Positions 27,712-36,887 of a stretch of 64,000 bases of DNA are shown here, in pieces. Both the position numbers and the translations under genes were made by a program. The stretch's first letter is position 1; every line of letters begins with the position of its first letter. This stretch comes from Paracoccaceae bacterium. Its GTDB lineage: Bacteria > Pseudomonadota > Alphaproteobacteria > Rhodobacterales > Rhodobacteraceae. The stretch lies in NCBI GenBank assembly GCA_027489355.1, contig JAIXZY010000079.1, positions 82,936-146,935 of the forward strand, written 5' to 3'. The notes under the pieces were generated by a model. It was not told where the DNA came from and ran no database searches. It was given only the letters and a program-made list of their open reading frames with translations.

Positions 27712-28733
27712 CCCAACGCGGCAATCCGGCGCGGCACCACGGCCGGCTGGGGCGCGGTCTCTGGCACGTCAGCCGCTGGCGGTTCGACAGCCGGTTCCCC
27801 GGAGGCCGGCGTGGCAGCTGTCAGCGGCTCTACGCCTGGCAGCGGCACCAGCACCGGCTCGGGGGCGACAGTGGTCAGCCGGCGCGGCCGGGTCGTCACG
27901 GCAAGGGCGTTGCCGGGACGATCCCGTACCGGCCGGGCCGAGGCATCGTTCACCTTGATCACGGTGAAGCTGATGTTGTCCTGGTCGGGATCGTCCAGCC
28001 GGTTCAGCTCGTCCAGAAGTCGTTCCACGATCTCGGTCGACCGGGCCTTGCGGTACCGGGCCAGCACCTTCTCGATCTGGGCATTGGTCAGGAATTGCAA
28101 CCCGTCCGACGAACAGATGACAATGTCCCCCGCCTTCAGCTCGACTGGCCTGCTTGGGCAGTCGACCCGGGCGATCTTCGCGCCCATCAGCACCGACACC
28201 AGGCAGTTTCGATCGGGATGCGTAGCCGCCGTTTCGGCGTCGATCAGCCCCGCTTGCACCATCAGGTCGATCTGCGGAGCCATCGAGTGGTCTTCGTTCA
28301 GCTGGCTCAGGCGGCCGTTGCGGTACAAGAACAGCGGCGAGTCCCCGACCGAGATCCACCAGAGCCGGTTCTCGACCAGTGCCGGCACGACAAGGGTGGC
28401 CCCCATCCCGTCGGTCTCGGGATGCGTGTTGGCATGATGGCGCAGGGTGTCGTTGGCGTGATCGGCCACGCTGCGCAGGATTTCCGGAGCACGCGCCTCG
28501 AAGGACTCGACGTTGGCGTACTGGAACTTCAGCTCGGAATAGACCTCGGTCAGGACGATCTTCGAAGCCACATCCCCCGCGGCATGTCCGCCCATGCCGT
28601 CTGCCAGCACCACGAAGCCGGCTTCTGCGCCGACCGGGAAGTCCGCGGTGATCGCATCTTCCTGGTAGTCCCGTGCGCCCTGGCTGATGCCGGAAGCGAC
28701 GTCGTAGCGCGGCTCACGCGATCGCCATATCAT
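27708..28733 (-). CDS. PP2C-family Ser/Thr phosphatase with proline-rich tail
   Basis: This 341-aa protein has a PP2C domain to about 255. RDYQEDA, VVLADGMGGHAAGDVA, CSSDGLQFL and DDPDQDNISF supply the metal-binding Asp residues. A Pro/Val/Ala-rich low-complexity tail of about 85 residues follows. The start ATG 28733 lies 20 bp inside the FHA gene, so translation is coupled. With the FHA protein and kinase upstream it forms a reversible phosphorylation module, like the PppA-Fha-PpkA set of type VI secretion systems, although no secretion genes are nearby. Confidence 0.9.
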   Translation of the reverse strand: MIWRSREPRYDVASGISQGARDYQEDAITADFPVGAEAGFVVLADGMGGHAAGDVASKIVLTEVYSELKFQYANVESFEARAPEILRSVADHANDTLRHHANTHPETDGMGATLVVPALVENRLWWISVGDSPLFLYRNGRLSQLNEDHSMAPQIDLMVQAGLIDAETAATHPDRNCLVSVLMGAKIARVDCPSRPVELKAGDIVICSSDGLQFLTNAQIEKVLARYRKARSTEIVERLLDELNRLDDPDQDNISFTVIKVNDASARPVRDRPGNALAVTTRPRRLTTVAPEPVLVPLPGVEPLTAATPASGEPAVEPPAADVPETAPQPAVVPRRIAALG

Positions 28734-29562
28734 GCCCGTCTCCTTCGTCTTCGTACGAGGACCAGTTGAACTCGGGCGTACACAGGACTTTAAGGACAAG
28801 GGTCGTCTCGCCGATCTGGATCTCGTCTCCATCGGCGGCGGGTTCGGTGGACAGAAGCGGGCGGCCGTTAAGTCGGACCAGGTTGGACTTGCCGCCGTGC
28901 CCGACATGGAACTCGTGCGTGGCGGGGTCATAGGCGATGGCGGCGTGGTTTTGACGAGAGATCGCCATGTCGCCATAGTCCAGCGAGATCGTCTGATCGC
29001 TGCCACGCCCGATCTGCGAGACACCTTGCGACAGGGCAAAGGACGCGCCCTTGCCGGGGCCATCCTTGACCACCAGCCAACCGGCCGGGAACATGACGTA
29101 GCCTTTGCCCGGTGCCGGCGTCGCCTCGGGCAGGGGCAGTCTTTCCGCCGTCTCGAACAGCGGGACGATTTCGGTCGGCTGCGCCTCGAATCCCAGGACC
29201 CGGGTCTTGGTCCGGGTCGGACGGCGCGGGGCCCTGTCGGGCGCAATCTCGGTGACCGGAGCGGGTTTCGCGGGTTCGTCCTCAAGGTCCCAGATGCTGC
29301 GGCTGGGCGCCGTGATCCCCTCAGGCAGCGGAGCCTTCGCCTTGACCACGCGGTGCGGCCGGGCGACCTGAACCGCCGGGGCGGGCTCGGTCTCGGGCTC
29401 GGGCGGCGGCGGCGGGGGAGATGCCGCAGCCAACGCCTCGCGCAGGCGCTTCACCTCCAGTTCCGCCAAGGCAGCCATCACCGGATCGGGACCGGCTTCG
29501 CCCGCGCCCGCAGGATGACCGGAGTCCTCACTCTCGCCAAAGATCGTGCGAAGGAACTTCAA
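28714..29562 (-). CDS. FHA-domain phosphothreonine-binding protein
   Basis: This 282-aa protein has a charged N-terminus and Pro-rich linkers (ASPPPPPPEPETEPAPAVQ). A C-terminal FHA domain runs from about 165 to 260, with GVSQIGRGSDQ, ISRQNHAAI and VRLNGRPL as the phosphopeptide-binding loops. It also contains several Thr-rich stretches (PTRTKTR, AQPTEIV) that could be kinase targets. It lies between the kinase and phosphatase genes and probably bridges them. Confidence 0.9.
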   Translation of the reverse strand: MKFLRTIFGESEDSGHPAGAGEAGPDPVMAALAELEVKRLREALAAASPPPPPPEPETEPAPAVQVARPHRVVKAKAPLPEGITAPSRSIWDLEDEPAKPAPVTEIAPDRAPRRPTRTKTRVLGFEAQPTEIVPLFETAERLPLPEATPAPGKGYVMFPAGWLVVKDGPGKGASFALSQGVSQIGRGSDQTISLDYGDMAISRQNHAAIAYDPATHEFHVGHGGKSNLVRLNGRPLLSTEPAADGDEIQIGETTLVLKVLCTPEFNWSSYEDEGDGHDMAIA

Positions 29563-29600
29563 GGTTTCTCTCCCCGTCCTCGTGGTTCGGCAATGGCAGG

Positions 29601-31142
29601 CTAGTTCGCCGTCGCCAGCCCGAACTCTGCATCCATGGTACTGTCACCGCGACGAATAACAAAACTGTAAGTTGTAATTCCGTTCGAAAACTCGCGCTGA
29701 AGTATCTCCCGCAGCGCCGTTGGCGTGGCAAGGGTCTCGCCCGTTGCGGCATAGACCAGAAGGACGTCCCCCACCCTGAGGTCGCCCTGCAGATCCGCCG
29801 GAAGCTCAGAGACCACCGTTTGCAGCCCGGTTTCGGTCTCGATCACGTCGAAGGCATACCCGCCCGGCAGGCGCAGGACATTGGTGACCGGCAGCACCTC
29901 CAGCTTGCGCGCACCGGTTGCCGCCCCGGCCTCGGTCACGGCCGGGACCGCAGGGGGGGCGCCCTGCTCCCCCGCCAGACTGCGCACATTCGGAAGCGAT
30001 AGCAGCCCGACCAGCAGCAGAACCGCCGCCGCCGAGGACAAGAGGAAGTCGCGCGGCCCGCGCGGGGCCTGCACGACGGTCGGTGCAGAAACCGCCACGG
30101 CCTCGGGCGCAACGGGGATGCCAGGGGCCTTGGCTTGCGGGGCAGGCGACTGGGCCGAGATGGTCCGCCCCGGCGCATCCGCGACTTCCCCTTCGCTGAC
30201 GGGGCGGGCGGCGTCGCCGGTCAGCATCGCGCGCCAGTCCTCGACCGATTGCAGCCGGTCGCGCGGAAAGATCGCCATGGCCTTGTCGATCGCCTGCAGG
30301 AAAGCGCGCGGGTAGGCGCGGAACCGCCCGGCGAGCGGACGCAGCGGATCGCCCTCGCGCCCGGCAATCGCAGACAGCCGCTCCTGCGCGGTTTTGGGCG
30401 TCTCGCCCGAGATCAGGTGGTAGAAGCTGGCCGCCAGCGCATAAAGATCGCTGCATGGCGCCTGCTTGCTGCCGTGGACGTAGAATTCCTGCGGCGAGTA
30501 GCCGTCCTTGACCACCCGCAGACCGGACACCGCCCGGCTTTTGCGGGTGACCTCCTTCCGCGAAGCGCCGAAGTCGATCAGGATCGGCTGGCCCGAGGCC
30601 TTGTCCAGCAGGATATTGTCGGGCGAGATGTCGCGGTGCAGAAGGCCCTGCCCGTGCACATGCGCCAACGCATCCAGCATGACATGCAGCAAGGCCGTGA
30701 TCTCTTTCGGGGTGAGCGGCCGCGCGGTGCCCTCGACCGTCTGCAACAGGTCGGGACCGTCGATGTAGTCCATCGCCATGTAGGCGGTGTCGTTCTCTTC
30801 GAAGACGTGGTGGACCTTGATGATGTTCGGGTGATTCAGCTGGGACAGCGTCACCGCTTCCTGGATGAAGTGCTTCACCGCAGCGCGGAATTCGTCCTGT
30901 TGCGCCCGCGACCGGGCGCCGACGGCGGTGCCGATCCGGCGGCAGAAGGCCGACGGGAAGCATTCCTTGATGACGACCTGCCGATCGAGCGAATCCCGCG
31001 CGATGTAGACGATGCCGAAGCCACCGCTGTTGACGAAGGATTCGATGGTGAACTGACCGAACAGCAGCTTGGTCCCGGCCGGCAGCTCGTCGGCTGTGGT
31101 CCCGAGATCGACAGAGTCAAACTTTCGCGCGGCAGCGGTCAT
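29601..31142 (-). CDS. Membrane Ser/Thr protein kinase with C-terminal PDZ-like domain
   Basis: This 513-aa protein has a kinase domain at about 28-300: SGGFGIVY (39-46), VVIKE with Lys59, HRDISPDN (169-176), DFGASRKE (190-197). A Pro/Ala linker and one membrane helix (FLLSSAAAVLLLVGLLSL, about 390) follow. The extracytoplasmic end carries a PDZ-like fold (LQGDLRVGDVLLVYAATGE). I chose the ATG at 31142 (MTAAARKFDS); the track ORF adds 89 residues of non-family sequence. It heads the kinase-FHA-PP2C operon. Confidence 0.9.
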   Translation of the reverse strand: MTAAARKFDSVDLGTTADELPAGTKLLFGQFTIESFVNSGGFGIVYIARDSLDRQVVIKECFPSAFCRRIGTAVGARSRAQQDEFRAAVKHFIQEAVTLSQLNHPNIIKVHHVFEENDTAYMAMDYIDGPDLLQTVEGTARPLTPKEITALLHVMLDALAHVHGQGLLHRDISPDNILLDKASGQPILIDFGASRKEVTRKSRAVSGLRVVKDGYSPQEFYVHGSKQAPCSDLYALAASFYHLISGETPKTAQERLSAIAGREGDPLRPLAGRFRAYPRAFLQAIDKAMAIFPRDRLQSVEDWRAMLTGDAARPVSEGEVADAPGRTISAQSPAPQAKAPGIPVAPEAVAVSAPTVVQAPRGPRDFLLSSAAAVLLLVGLLSLPNVRSLAGEQGAPPAVPAVTEAGAATGARKLEVLPVTNVLRLPGGYAFDVIETETGLQTVVSELPADLQGDLRVGDVLLVYAATGETLATPTALREILQREFSNGITTYSFVIRRGDSTMDAEFGLATAN

Positions 31143-31517
31143 CTTTAAGCACCTTGTTCCGCATCCTTCGTGCCCCCATGAAGGACCTGCGGTTCCCTCC
31201 CGTCTAGCTGATGAGTTGGGCCAAAACGTGAAGCGATCTCGTTCGTTTTTCGCCACAATCCAGGGTCGCCCCTCGCCGCAACTGATGCCGGATTGGCAGC
31301 CAATCGTCCAAAATACGGTGCTGAGGCCGATCATATTGCGACTTCTGGAAACAAAAGGGGCGCGACCGTCCTTGATCCTTCCGCTCCGGCTGCCCTGCTT
31401 TTGCCACATCGGATGAAATGAATGTTTCCTGCCTCATGCCTTGTCCCGGCCCCGGCGCGGACCGATTCCCGCGCGGGCGACCTTGTCCTTTCGCCCCTCG
31501 CGTGACATCCCGGGCAC
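31143..31517. other. 375-bp divergent intergenic region
   Basis: It separates the kinase (minus) from the AEC transporter (plus) and should contain both promoters. ORFs across it are antisense or over-extensions. I see no RNA gene, repeat or clear operator; the section 31230-31345 is somewhat richer in A/T. Confidence 0.5.
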
Positions 31518-32453
31518 ATGCTCGCGATCTTCCTGAAGACCCTGCCCTTCTTTGCCCTGATCGGCGTCGGCTACCTTGCCGGGCGCGCGCGGTTCTTCTC
31601 CGAGGAAGCGACGGCCTACCTCACCCGCTTCGTCTTCTACTTCGCGCTTTCTGCCATGCTGTTCGGATTCGCGGCCAATCTGGACGTGGCGGCGATATTC
31701 AACTGGCCCTTCGTCTTCGCCTATCTGCTTGGCACCTCGACTGTCTGGCTGGTCGTTGCCGCTGTCGCCCTGGCCCGCCGCACCAGCGCAGAGGAAGCGG
31801 TGTTCGAGGCGCATACCGGGGTCATCGGCAACGTGGGCTTCCTGGGCATCCCGATGCTCATCCTGCTGCTGGGGCCGCAGGCGGTGGGGCCGGTGCTGCT
31901 GGTCCTGGCCGTCGACCTGATCGTCTTCTCCTCGATCCTGACCATGGCGATCACCGGGCTGCGCGCGGGACGGGTCAGCCTGCAGACCTTCCGCATCCTG
32001 GCGGTCGGGCTGGCGAAGAACCCGATGATCGTGTCGGTCGTGCTTGGCATCGCCTGGGGCGCGACGGGGCTGGCACTGCCCGGCCCGGTGGCTGAGTTCA
32101 TGACCCTGCTCGGGGCGGCCGCGACCCCGTGCGCGCTGTTCGCGATCGGCGCATCGCTGTCGGGCCGGTCTGCCGAACGGGTCGAGGTCGCGGCCTGGCT
32201 GTCCTTTGCCAAGCTGGTCCTGCACCCCCTCGCCGTTGCCGTCGCCTGCTGGGTGTTCGGGGTGACGGGCTATCCGGCCGGCGTGATGATCTCCGCGGCG
32301 GCCTTGCCGGTGGCGGGCAATGTCTTCATCCTTGCGCAGCACTACCGCGTTGCGCCACAACGGGTTTCCACCGCGATCCTGCTGTCGACCGCCGCGTCGG
32401 TCCTGACCGTGACAGCCGTGATCGCCCTGATCAGCCAGGGAGGCTACACATGA
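31518..32453 (+). CDS. AEC-family (auxin efflux carrier-like) permease
   Basis: This 311-aa hydrophobic protein starts MLAIFLKTLPFFALIGVGYLAGR and contains GNVGFLGIPM in the fourth helix, both typical of bacterial AEC/YfdV-like malonate or organic-acid carriers. Helices repeat in two five-helix halves. Its stop overlaps the S-formylglutathione hydrolase start (ATGA); the functional link is unclear. Confidence 0.88.
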   Translation: MLAIFLKTLPFFALIGVGYLAGRARFFSEEATAYLTRFVFYFALSAMLFGFAANLDVAAIFNWPFVFAYLLGTSTVWLVVAAVALARRTSAEEAVFEAHTGVIGNVGFLGIPMLILLLGPQAVGPVLLVLAVDLIVFSSILTMAITGLRAGRVSLQTFRILAVGLAKNPMIVSVVLGIAWGATGLALPGPVAEFMTLLGAAATPCALFAIGASLSGRSAERVEVAAWLSFAKLVLHPLAVAVACWVFGVTGYPAGVMISAAALPVAGNVFILAQHYRVAPQRVSTAILLSTAASVLTVTAVIALISQGGYT

Positions 32454-33280
32454 AAACCGTCTCGGAAAACCGGGCGTTCGGCGGCGTCCAGGGCGTCTAC
32501 ACCCATGCCTCGCAGGCCACGGGCTGCGACATGACCTTCGGCCTTTTCCTGCCCGAACAGGCCGAGGACGGGCCGGTCCCGCTGCTGTGGTTCCTCTCGG
32601 GCCTGACCTGCACGCACGAGAACGCGATGGTCAAGGCCGGCGCGCAGCGTTGGGCGGCCGAAGCCGGGATCGCGCTGGTCTTCCCCGACACCTCTCCCCG
32701 CGGCGAGGGCGTGGCGAACGACCCCGACTTCGCGCTGGGGCAGGGCGCGGGCTTCTACGTCAACGCCACCCAGGCCCCCTGGGCGCCGCATTTCCGCATG
32801 TGGGACTACATCACCGAGGACCTGCCTCGCGTCCTCTTCAACGCCTTCCCGCTGGCCGAAGAGGCGCAGGGGATCACCGGCCATTCCATGGGCGGCCACG
32901 GCGCTCTGACCATCGCGATGAGCTTCCCAGGCCGCTTCAAATCGGTCTCCGCCTTCGCTCCGATCTGCAACCCTACGGCGAGCGATTGGGGCCGTCCGCA
33001 ATTTTCTGCCTATCTCGGCGCGGACGAGTCGTCATGGGCGGCGCATGATGCCACCTTGCTGATGCGGCGCCGCGGGTTCGACGGGCCGATTCTGGTCGAC
33101 CAGGGGACGGCTGACCAGTTCCTCGACAAGCTCCGCCCCGAGGCGCTGGCCGAAGCGATGGCCCAGGCGCGCCAGGGCGGCACGTTCCGGATGCAGAAGG
33201 GCTATGACCACAGCTATTTCTTCGTTTCGACCTTCATGGAGGACCATGTGTCCTTCCATGCCCAGGCTTTCCTGGGCTAG
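32450..33280 (+). CDS. fghA: S-formylglutathione hydrolase
   Basis: This 276-aa alpha/beta hydrolase has the nucleophile motif GHSMGGHGAL, the acid in VDQGTADQFL and the catalytic His in GYDHSYFF, plus LSGLTCTHENAM and GAGFYVNATQAPW, which define the esterase D / FrmB family. It releases formate and glutathione in glutathione-dependent formaldehyde oxidation. It starts at the ATG 32450 with AGGGAGG upstream, coupled to the AEC gene. No formaldehyde dehydrogenase is adjacent. Confidence 0.94.
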   Translation: MKTVSENRAFGGVQGVYTHASQATGCDMTFGLFLPEQAEDGPVPLLWFLSGLTCTHENAMVKAGAQRWAAEAGIALVFPDTSPRGEGVANDPDFALGQGAGFYVNATQAPWAPHFRMWDYITEDLPRVLFNAFPLAEEAQGITGHSMGGHGALTIAMSFPGRFKSVSAFAPICNPTASDWGRPQFSAYLGADESSWAAHDATLLMRRRGFDGPILVDQGTADQFLDKLRPEALAEAMAQARQGGTFRMQKGYDHSYFFVSTFMEDHVSFHAQAFLG

Positions 33281-33743
33281 GGTGCTCTTTCTCGCCCTTG
33301 CCGTCGCGGCCTCTCCGGTCGCGGCGGCCAGCCCGGCCGAGACGGTGCTGTCGGCAGTGAACGCCGCCCGCGCCAAGGCCGGCTGCCAGCCGCTGCGGCT
33401 GAACGCCAAGCTCACGGCGGCGGCCAAGGGCCATGCCACGGCGATGGCGCAGCAGAACTTCTTCGGCCATGCGGGCAAGGACGGCAGCAAGTTCTCGTCG
33501 CGGATCAAGCGGCAGGGCTACAGCTACCGCACCGCGGCCGAGAACATCGCGGCGGGCTACCGCTCGGCTTCGCAGGTGGTGACGGGCTGGCTGAAAAGCG
33601 CGGGCCACCGGCGGAACATGCTGAACTGCCGGATGACCGAAACCGGCATCGCGATGGTCTACCAGCCCGACGACCGGCCGATCCGCGGCAACCCGGCGCC
33701 CTTGCGCTACTATTGGGTGCAGGTCTTCGCCGCTCCGGGCTGA
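33246..33743 (+). CDS. Secreted CAP/SCP-domain protein (YkwD-like)
   Basis: This protein of about 165 aa has an N-terminal signal peptide (RVLFLALAVAASPVAA). The CAP domain follows: HATAMAQQNFFGHAGKDGSKFSSRI, AENIAAGY, and SAGHRRNMLNCRMTETGIAM. The gene overlaps the end of the hydrolase gene. I use the ATG at 33246 because GGAGG lies just upstream; an ATG at 33258 gives a more typical signal peptide but lacks spacing. Function in the envelope is unknown. Confidence 0.85.
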   Translation: MCPSMPRLSWARVLFLALAVAASPVAAASPAETVLSAVNAARAKAGCQPLRLNAKLTAAAKGHATAMAQQNFFGHAGKDGSKFSSRIKRQGYSYRTAAENIAAGYRSASQVVTGWLKSAGHRRNMLNCRMTETGIAMVYQPDDRPIRGNPAPLRYYWVQVFAAPG

Positions 33744-33746
33744 GGC

Positions 33747-33767
33747 CTGTCCACAGTGGACAGTTTT
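33747..33767 (+). terminator. Intrinsic terminator after the CAP gene
   Basis: CTGTCC-acagt-GGACAG followed directly by TTTT, 4 bp after the stop codon. The full dyad is CTGTCCAC-a-GTGGACAG. Confidence 0.7.
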
Positions 33768-33914
33768 CCAAGGCGCAATGAAATCAGTGCGTTGGTCGTG
33801 GCCGTTCAGGAAGGCTTAACCGTCTCGCCGCCCCTTTGTCCCTGCCACGCGCCATGCCTGTTGTGCGACGGGCGCCACTGCGCGTAGCCTGTCGGAAACA
33901 GGGGGAGTGACGCG

Positions 33915-34358
33915 ATGCGCAACTTTCTGACGATTGTCCTGGTCGCGGTGGCCGCGATCCTTGGCTTCTTCGCCTACCAGTCCAGCCAGAAGGGCAACGC
34001 CCTGCAAGCCGAGCTTGCTGCCAGAAGCGAAGCGGTCACGGCACTGGAGACCGAACGCACCGCATTGACCGAAGAAATCGCCGCCATGAAGACGGCCGCC
34101 ACCGAGGCCGCCACCGCTGCTGAAACCGAAAGGGCGGCCCTGGCGGAGCAGATCGCGGCGTTGGAAGCGGAACGGACCGACCGGGCGGAAATGGCGGCCA
34201 GTCTGGAACGCGAGCGGACCGAGCTTTCACAGAAGCTGATGATGCTTGAGACCGAGAAGACGCAACTTTCCCAGCAGGTCGCGGGCCTGACGGAACAGGC
34301 GACGGCCTTGCAGGCCCGGATCGAGGAACTGACCGCCGCCGCCCCCGCCAATCCCTGA
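33915..34358 (+). CDS. Membrane-anchored coiled-coil protein
   Basis: This 147-aa protein has one N-terminal membrane helix (FLTIVLVAVAAILGFFAY). A continuous heptad-rich coiled coil of about 110 residues follows, built from ALETERTAL/ALEAERTD/SLERERTEL/MLETEKTQL-type repeats, ending in AAAPANP. GGGGAG precedes the ATG. No enzymatic motif is seen; a structural or tethering role in the envelope is plausible. Confidence 0.8.
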   Translation: MRNFLTIVLVAVAAILGFFAYQSSQKGNALQAELAARSEAVTALETERTALTEEIAAMKTAATEAATAAETERAALAEQIAALEAERTDRAEMAASLERERTELSQKLMMLETEKTQLSQQVAGLTEQATALQARIEELTAAAPANP

Positions 34359-34435
34359 CAGCGCCGGCCTGCCCGCGACATCGCTTGACGCAGGCAGGAC
34401 AGACGGAACCCGGACCTCCGGGTTCTCTGCCCGGC

Positions 34436-35371
34436 ATGGCACGTTCTCCTGCCCTGACCGGCATCCTTTTCGCCATCGGTGGCACGCTGATCTTTTCGGT
34501 CAACGACGTCTCGATCAAGTTTCTCTCGGACGGCTACGCGCTGCACCAGGTGATCCTGATCCGGGCCTTCGTGGCGATGGCCTTCATTCTGGTCGTCATC
34601 AGCCGGTCCGAGCGCGGCTTCTCGCAGCTTGCCACCAGCCGCCCCAGCACGCATCTGGCGCGGGTCTGCATCGTGATGATCTCGAACGTCACCTACTTCG
34701 TCGGCCTTGCCACGCTACCCTTGGCCGACGCCGTGGCCGTGGCCTACGTCAGCCCTATCATCATCACCCTGCTGTCCATCGTCTTCCTGCGGGAAAAGGT
34801 CGGGCCGCGCCGCTGGGCAGCGGTGATGATCGGGATGCTCGGCGTGATCGTCATGCTGCGCCCGGGCGCGGGCGTCATCCAGCCCGCGGCCCTGCTCGTC
34901 CTGATCTCGGCGGTGATGTATGCCAGCGGAAACCTCCTTGTCCGCCACATGGGCGGCACCGAAAGCGCGATGACGCTATCCTTCTACGTGCAGGCCGGGT
35001 TCATCCTGGTCAGTCTTGGCATGGGCCTATGGGTCGGCGACGGCCACCTGGCCGAGGAGGACGGCCTCTGGGCCTTCCTCTTCCGCCCCTGGATCTGGCC
35101 ACCCCTGCACGACTGGCCGGTCTTCCTGGCCACCGGCCTGTCCGTGGGGATCGGCGGGATGATGGTCACCCAGGCCTATCGCACCACCGAGGCCGGGCTG
35201 ATCGCACCCTTCGAATATGTCGGCATGCCGCTGGCCATCCTCTGGGGCCTTCTGGTCTTTGGTACCTTTCCCGACGCTGTCTCCTGGCTGGGGATTGCAC
35301 TCATCTGCGGCTCTGGCCTTTATGTCATCTGGCGCGAAACGGTGCGGAAACGGGACAGCGATGCAGCCTGA
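34436..35371 (+). CDS. EamA-domain DMT-superfamily transporter
   Basis: This 311-aa protein has ten predicted hydrophobic segments in two EamA repeats (ILFAIGGTLIFSVNDVSIKF at the start; ADAVAVAYVSPIIITLLSIVFLREKVGPRRW ending repeat one; PFEYVGMPLAILWGLLVFG in repeat two). The ATG at 34436 is used; a TTG 17 codons earlier is possible and neither has a good ribosome site. Its end overlaps the HAD gene by 11 bp. Confidence 0.87.
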   Translation: MARSPALTGILFAIGGTLIFSVNDVSIKFLSDGYALHQVILIRAFVAMAFILVVISRSERGFSQLATSRPSTHLARVCIVMISNVTYFVGLATLPLADAVAVAYVSPIIITLLSIVFLREKVGPRRWAAVMIGMLGVIVMLRPGAGVIQPAALLVLISAVMYASGNLLVRHMGGTESAMTLSFYVQAGFILVSLGMGLWVGDGHLAEEDGLWAFLFRPWIWPPLHDWPVFLATGLSVGIGGMMVTQAYRTTEAGLIAPFEYVGMPLAILWGLLVFGTFPDAVSWLGIALICGSGLYVIWRETVRKRDSDAA

Positions 35372-35984
35372 GGCAGTGATCTTCGACATCGGCAACGTGC
35401 TGACCCGCTGGCAGCCCGAGTCCTTCTACGACCGCGTCCTGGGCGAGGACCGCCGCCGCGCCCTCTTCGCCGAGGTCGACCTCCACCACATGAACGCGCT
35501 GGTCGACGACGGCGCGCTGTTCCGGGAGACGATCTATGACTGGGCCGACCGCCACCCCGCCTGGGCCCCGGAAATCCGCCTCTGGTACGACCGCTGGATC
35601 GAACTGGCCTCCCCCCGGATCGAAGGCTCCATCGCCCTGCTCCGCGCCTTGCGAAAGAAGGGCGTGCCGGTCTTCTGCCTGACCAACTTCGGCAGCTATT
35701 CCTACGAGGAAGCCCGCGACAAGCTGGACTTCCTGGGCGAGTTCGACCGCGAATACGTCTCGGGCCGCCTTCGTGTGTCGAAGCCCGATCCACGCATCTA
35801 CCAGGCGGTCGAGGACGACTGCGGAATCGCCCCCGACCGGCTGATCTTCACCGACGACCGGGCCGACAACATCACCGCCGCCGCCCGCCGCGGCTGGCGC
35901 ACGCATCAATTCGAAAGCTGGCAAGGCTGGGCTGCGCGCCTGGTGGCCGAGGGGCTTTTGACCAACGAAGAGGCAGGCCTGTGA
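35361..35984 (+). CDS. HAD-superfamily phosphatase (YihX-like)
   Basis: This 207-aa protein has FDIGNVLTRW (nucleophile Asp9), CLTNFGSYS (motif II), KPDPRIYQ (motif III Lys) and FTDDRADNITAA (motif IV). The sequence resembles the HAD-IA sugar-phosphate phosphatases. The start at 35361 lies inside the transporter gene, and the stop overlaps the next GTG start by 4 bp. Confidence 0.9.
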   Translation: MQPEAVIFDIGNVLTRWQPESFYDRVLGEDRRRALFAEVDLHHMNALVDDGALFRETIYDWADRHPAWAPEIRLWYDRWIELASPRIEGSIALLRALRKKGVPVFCLTNFGSYSYEEARDKLDFLGEFDREYVSGRLRVSKPDPRIYQAVEDDCGIAPDRLIFTDDRADNITAAARRGWRTHQFESWQGWAARLVAEGLLTNEEAGL

Positions 35985-36883
35985 CCGAAATCGTTCCGAA
36001 AGAGGCCGAGGCCCATCTGACCTGGCGCGGGCTGCTTGATGCCTTCGAGGCCGGCCACAAGCTTCCGCTTGCCGACCTGAAGGACCTGTTCCTGTATCGC
36101 GGGCAGGACACTATCCTGGACCGCGGGGCCTGGATCGACGGGCTGGGCGCGCTGGTCAAGGTGGCGACGGTCTTCCCGGCGAACGCCGCCAAGGGGCTGC
36201 CCACGATCTACGGGGTCGTCAGCCTGTTCGACGACAAGACCGGCGATCTTTCCGCCCTGGTCGACTTCCACCTTGTCACCAAGTGGAAGACGGCAGGCGA
36301 CAGCCTTCTCTCCGCCTCGCGTCTTGCCCGGAAGGACGCAAGGAACTTCCTTCTTGTCGGAGCGGGGGCCGTGGCCCGCAGCATGGTCGAGGCCTATTCC
36401 TCGATCTTCCCCGACGCCCGCTTCACCGTCTGGAGCCGCACCCGCGACAGCGCCGAGGCGATGGGCCTGCCCGTGGCCGATGACCTGGAAACCGCGGTCC
36501 GGCGGGCCGATGTCATCTGTTCCGCCACGATGGCGACCGCCCCCCTGATCAAGGGCGATTGGCTGCAACCCGGCCAGCACCTCGACCTGATCGGTGCCTA
36601 CAAACCCGGCATGCGCGAAGTGGACGACCGCGCCATGCAACGCGCCCGCGTCTTCGTCGACAGCCGCGCCACGACCATCCAACACATCGGCGAACTGATC
36701 GACCCCATCGCCTCTGGTGCCATCACCGAGGCGGACGTGGTGGCCGACTTCTACGACGACGCAGCACTTTACGCCCGCCGGTCCGATGACGAGATCACCA
36801 TCGCGAAGAACGGCGGTGGCGCGCATCTGGACCTGATGACGGCCACCTACATTGCCGACTGCTGGCGCCTTCGCGCGACCTGA
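35981..36883 (+). CDS. Ornithine cyclodeaminase / mu-crystallin family protein
   Basis: This 300-aa NAD(P)-binding protein has LVKVATVFPANAAKGLPTIYG and LVTKWKTAGDSLLSASRLAR in the substrate domain, and the Rossmann loop FLLVGAGAVARSMVEAY. GTG at 35981 overlaps the HAD stop (GTGA), with AGAGG upstream. Members act as ornithine cyclodeaminase, alanine dehydrogenase or ketimine reductase; the reaction here is not determined. It is convergent with cysA at 4 bp. Confidence 0.88.
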   Translation: MTEIVPKEAEAHLTWRGLLDAFEAGHKLPLADLKDLFLYRGQDTILDRGAWIDGLGALVKVATVFPANAAKGLPTIYGVVSLFDDKTGDLSALVDFHLVTKWKTAGDSLLSASRLARKDARNFLLVGAGAVARSMVEAYSSIFPDARFTVWSRTRDSAEAMGLPVADDLETAVRRADVICSATMATAPLIKGDWLQPGQHLDLIGAYKPGMREVDDRAMQRARVFVDSRATTIQHIGELIDPIASGAITEADVVADFYDDAALYARRSDDEITIAKNGGGAHLDLMTATYIADCWRLRAT

Positions 36884-36887
36884 TCGG

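Noticed and set aside
27708-29285. Long form of the PP2C ORF (525 aa)
   Set aside because: The first 184 residues are an out-of-frame reading of the FHA gene.
33744-33914. Riboswitch or small RNA before the coiled-coil gene
   Set aside because: The only structure seen is a simple stem with T-run, best explained as the terminator of the CAP gene.
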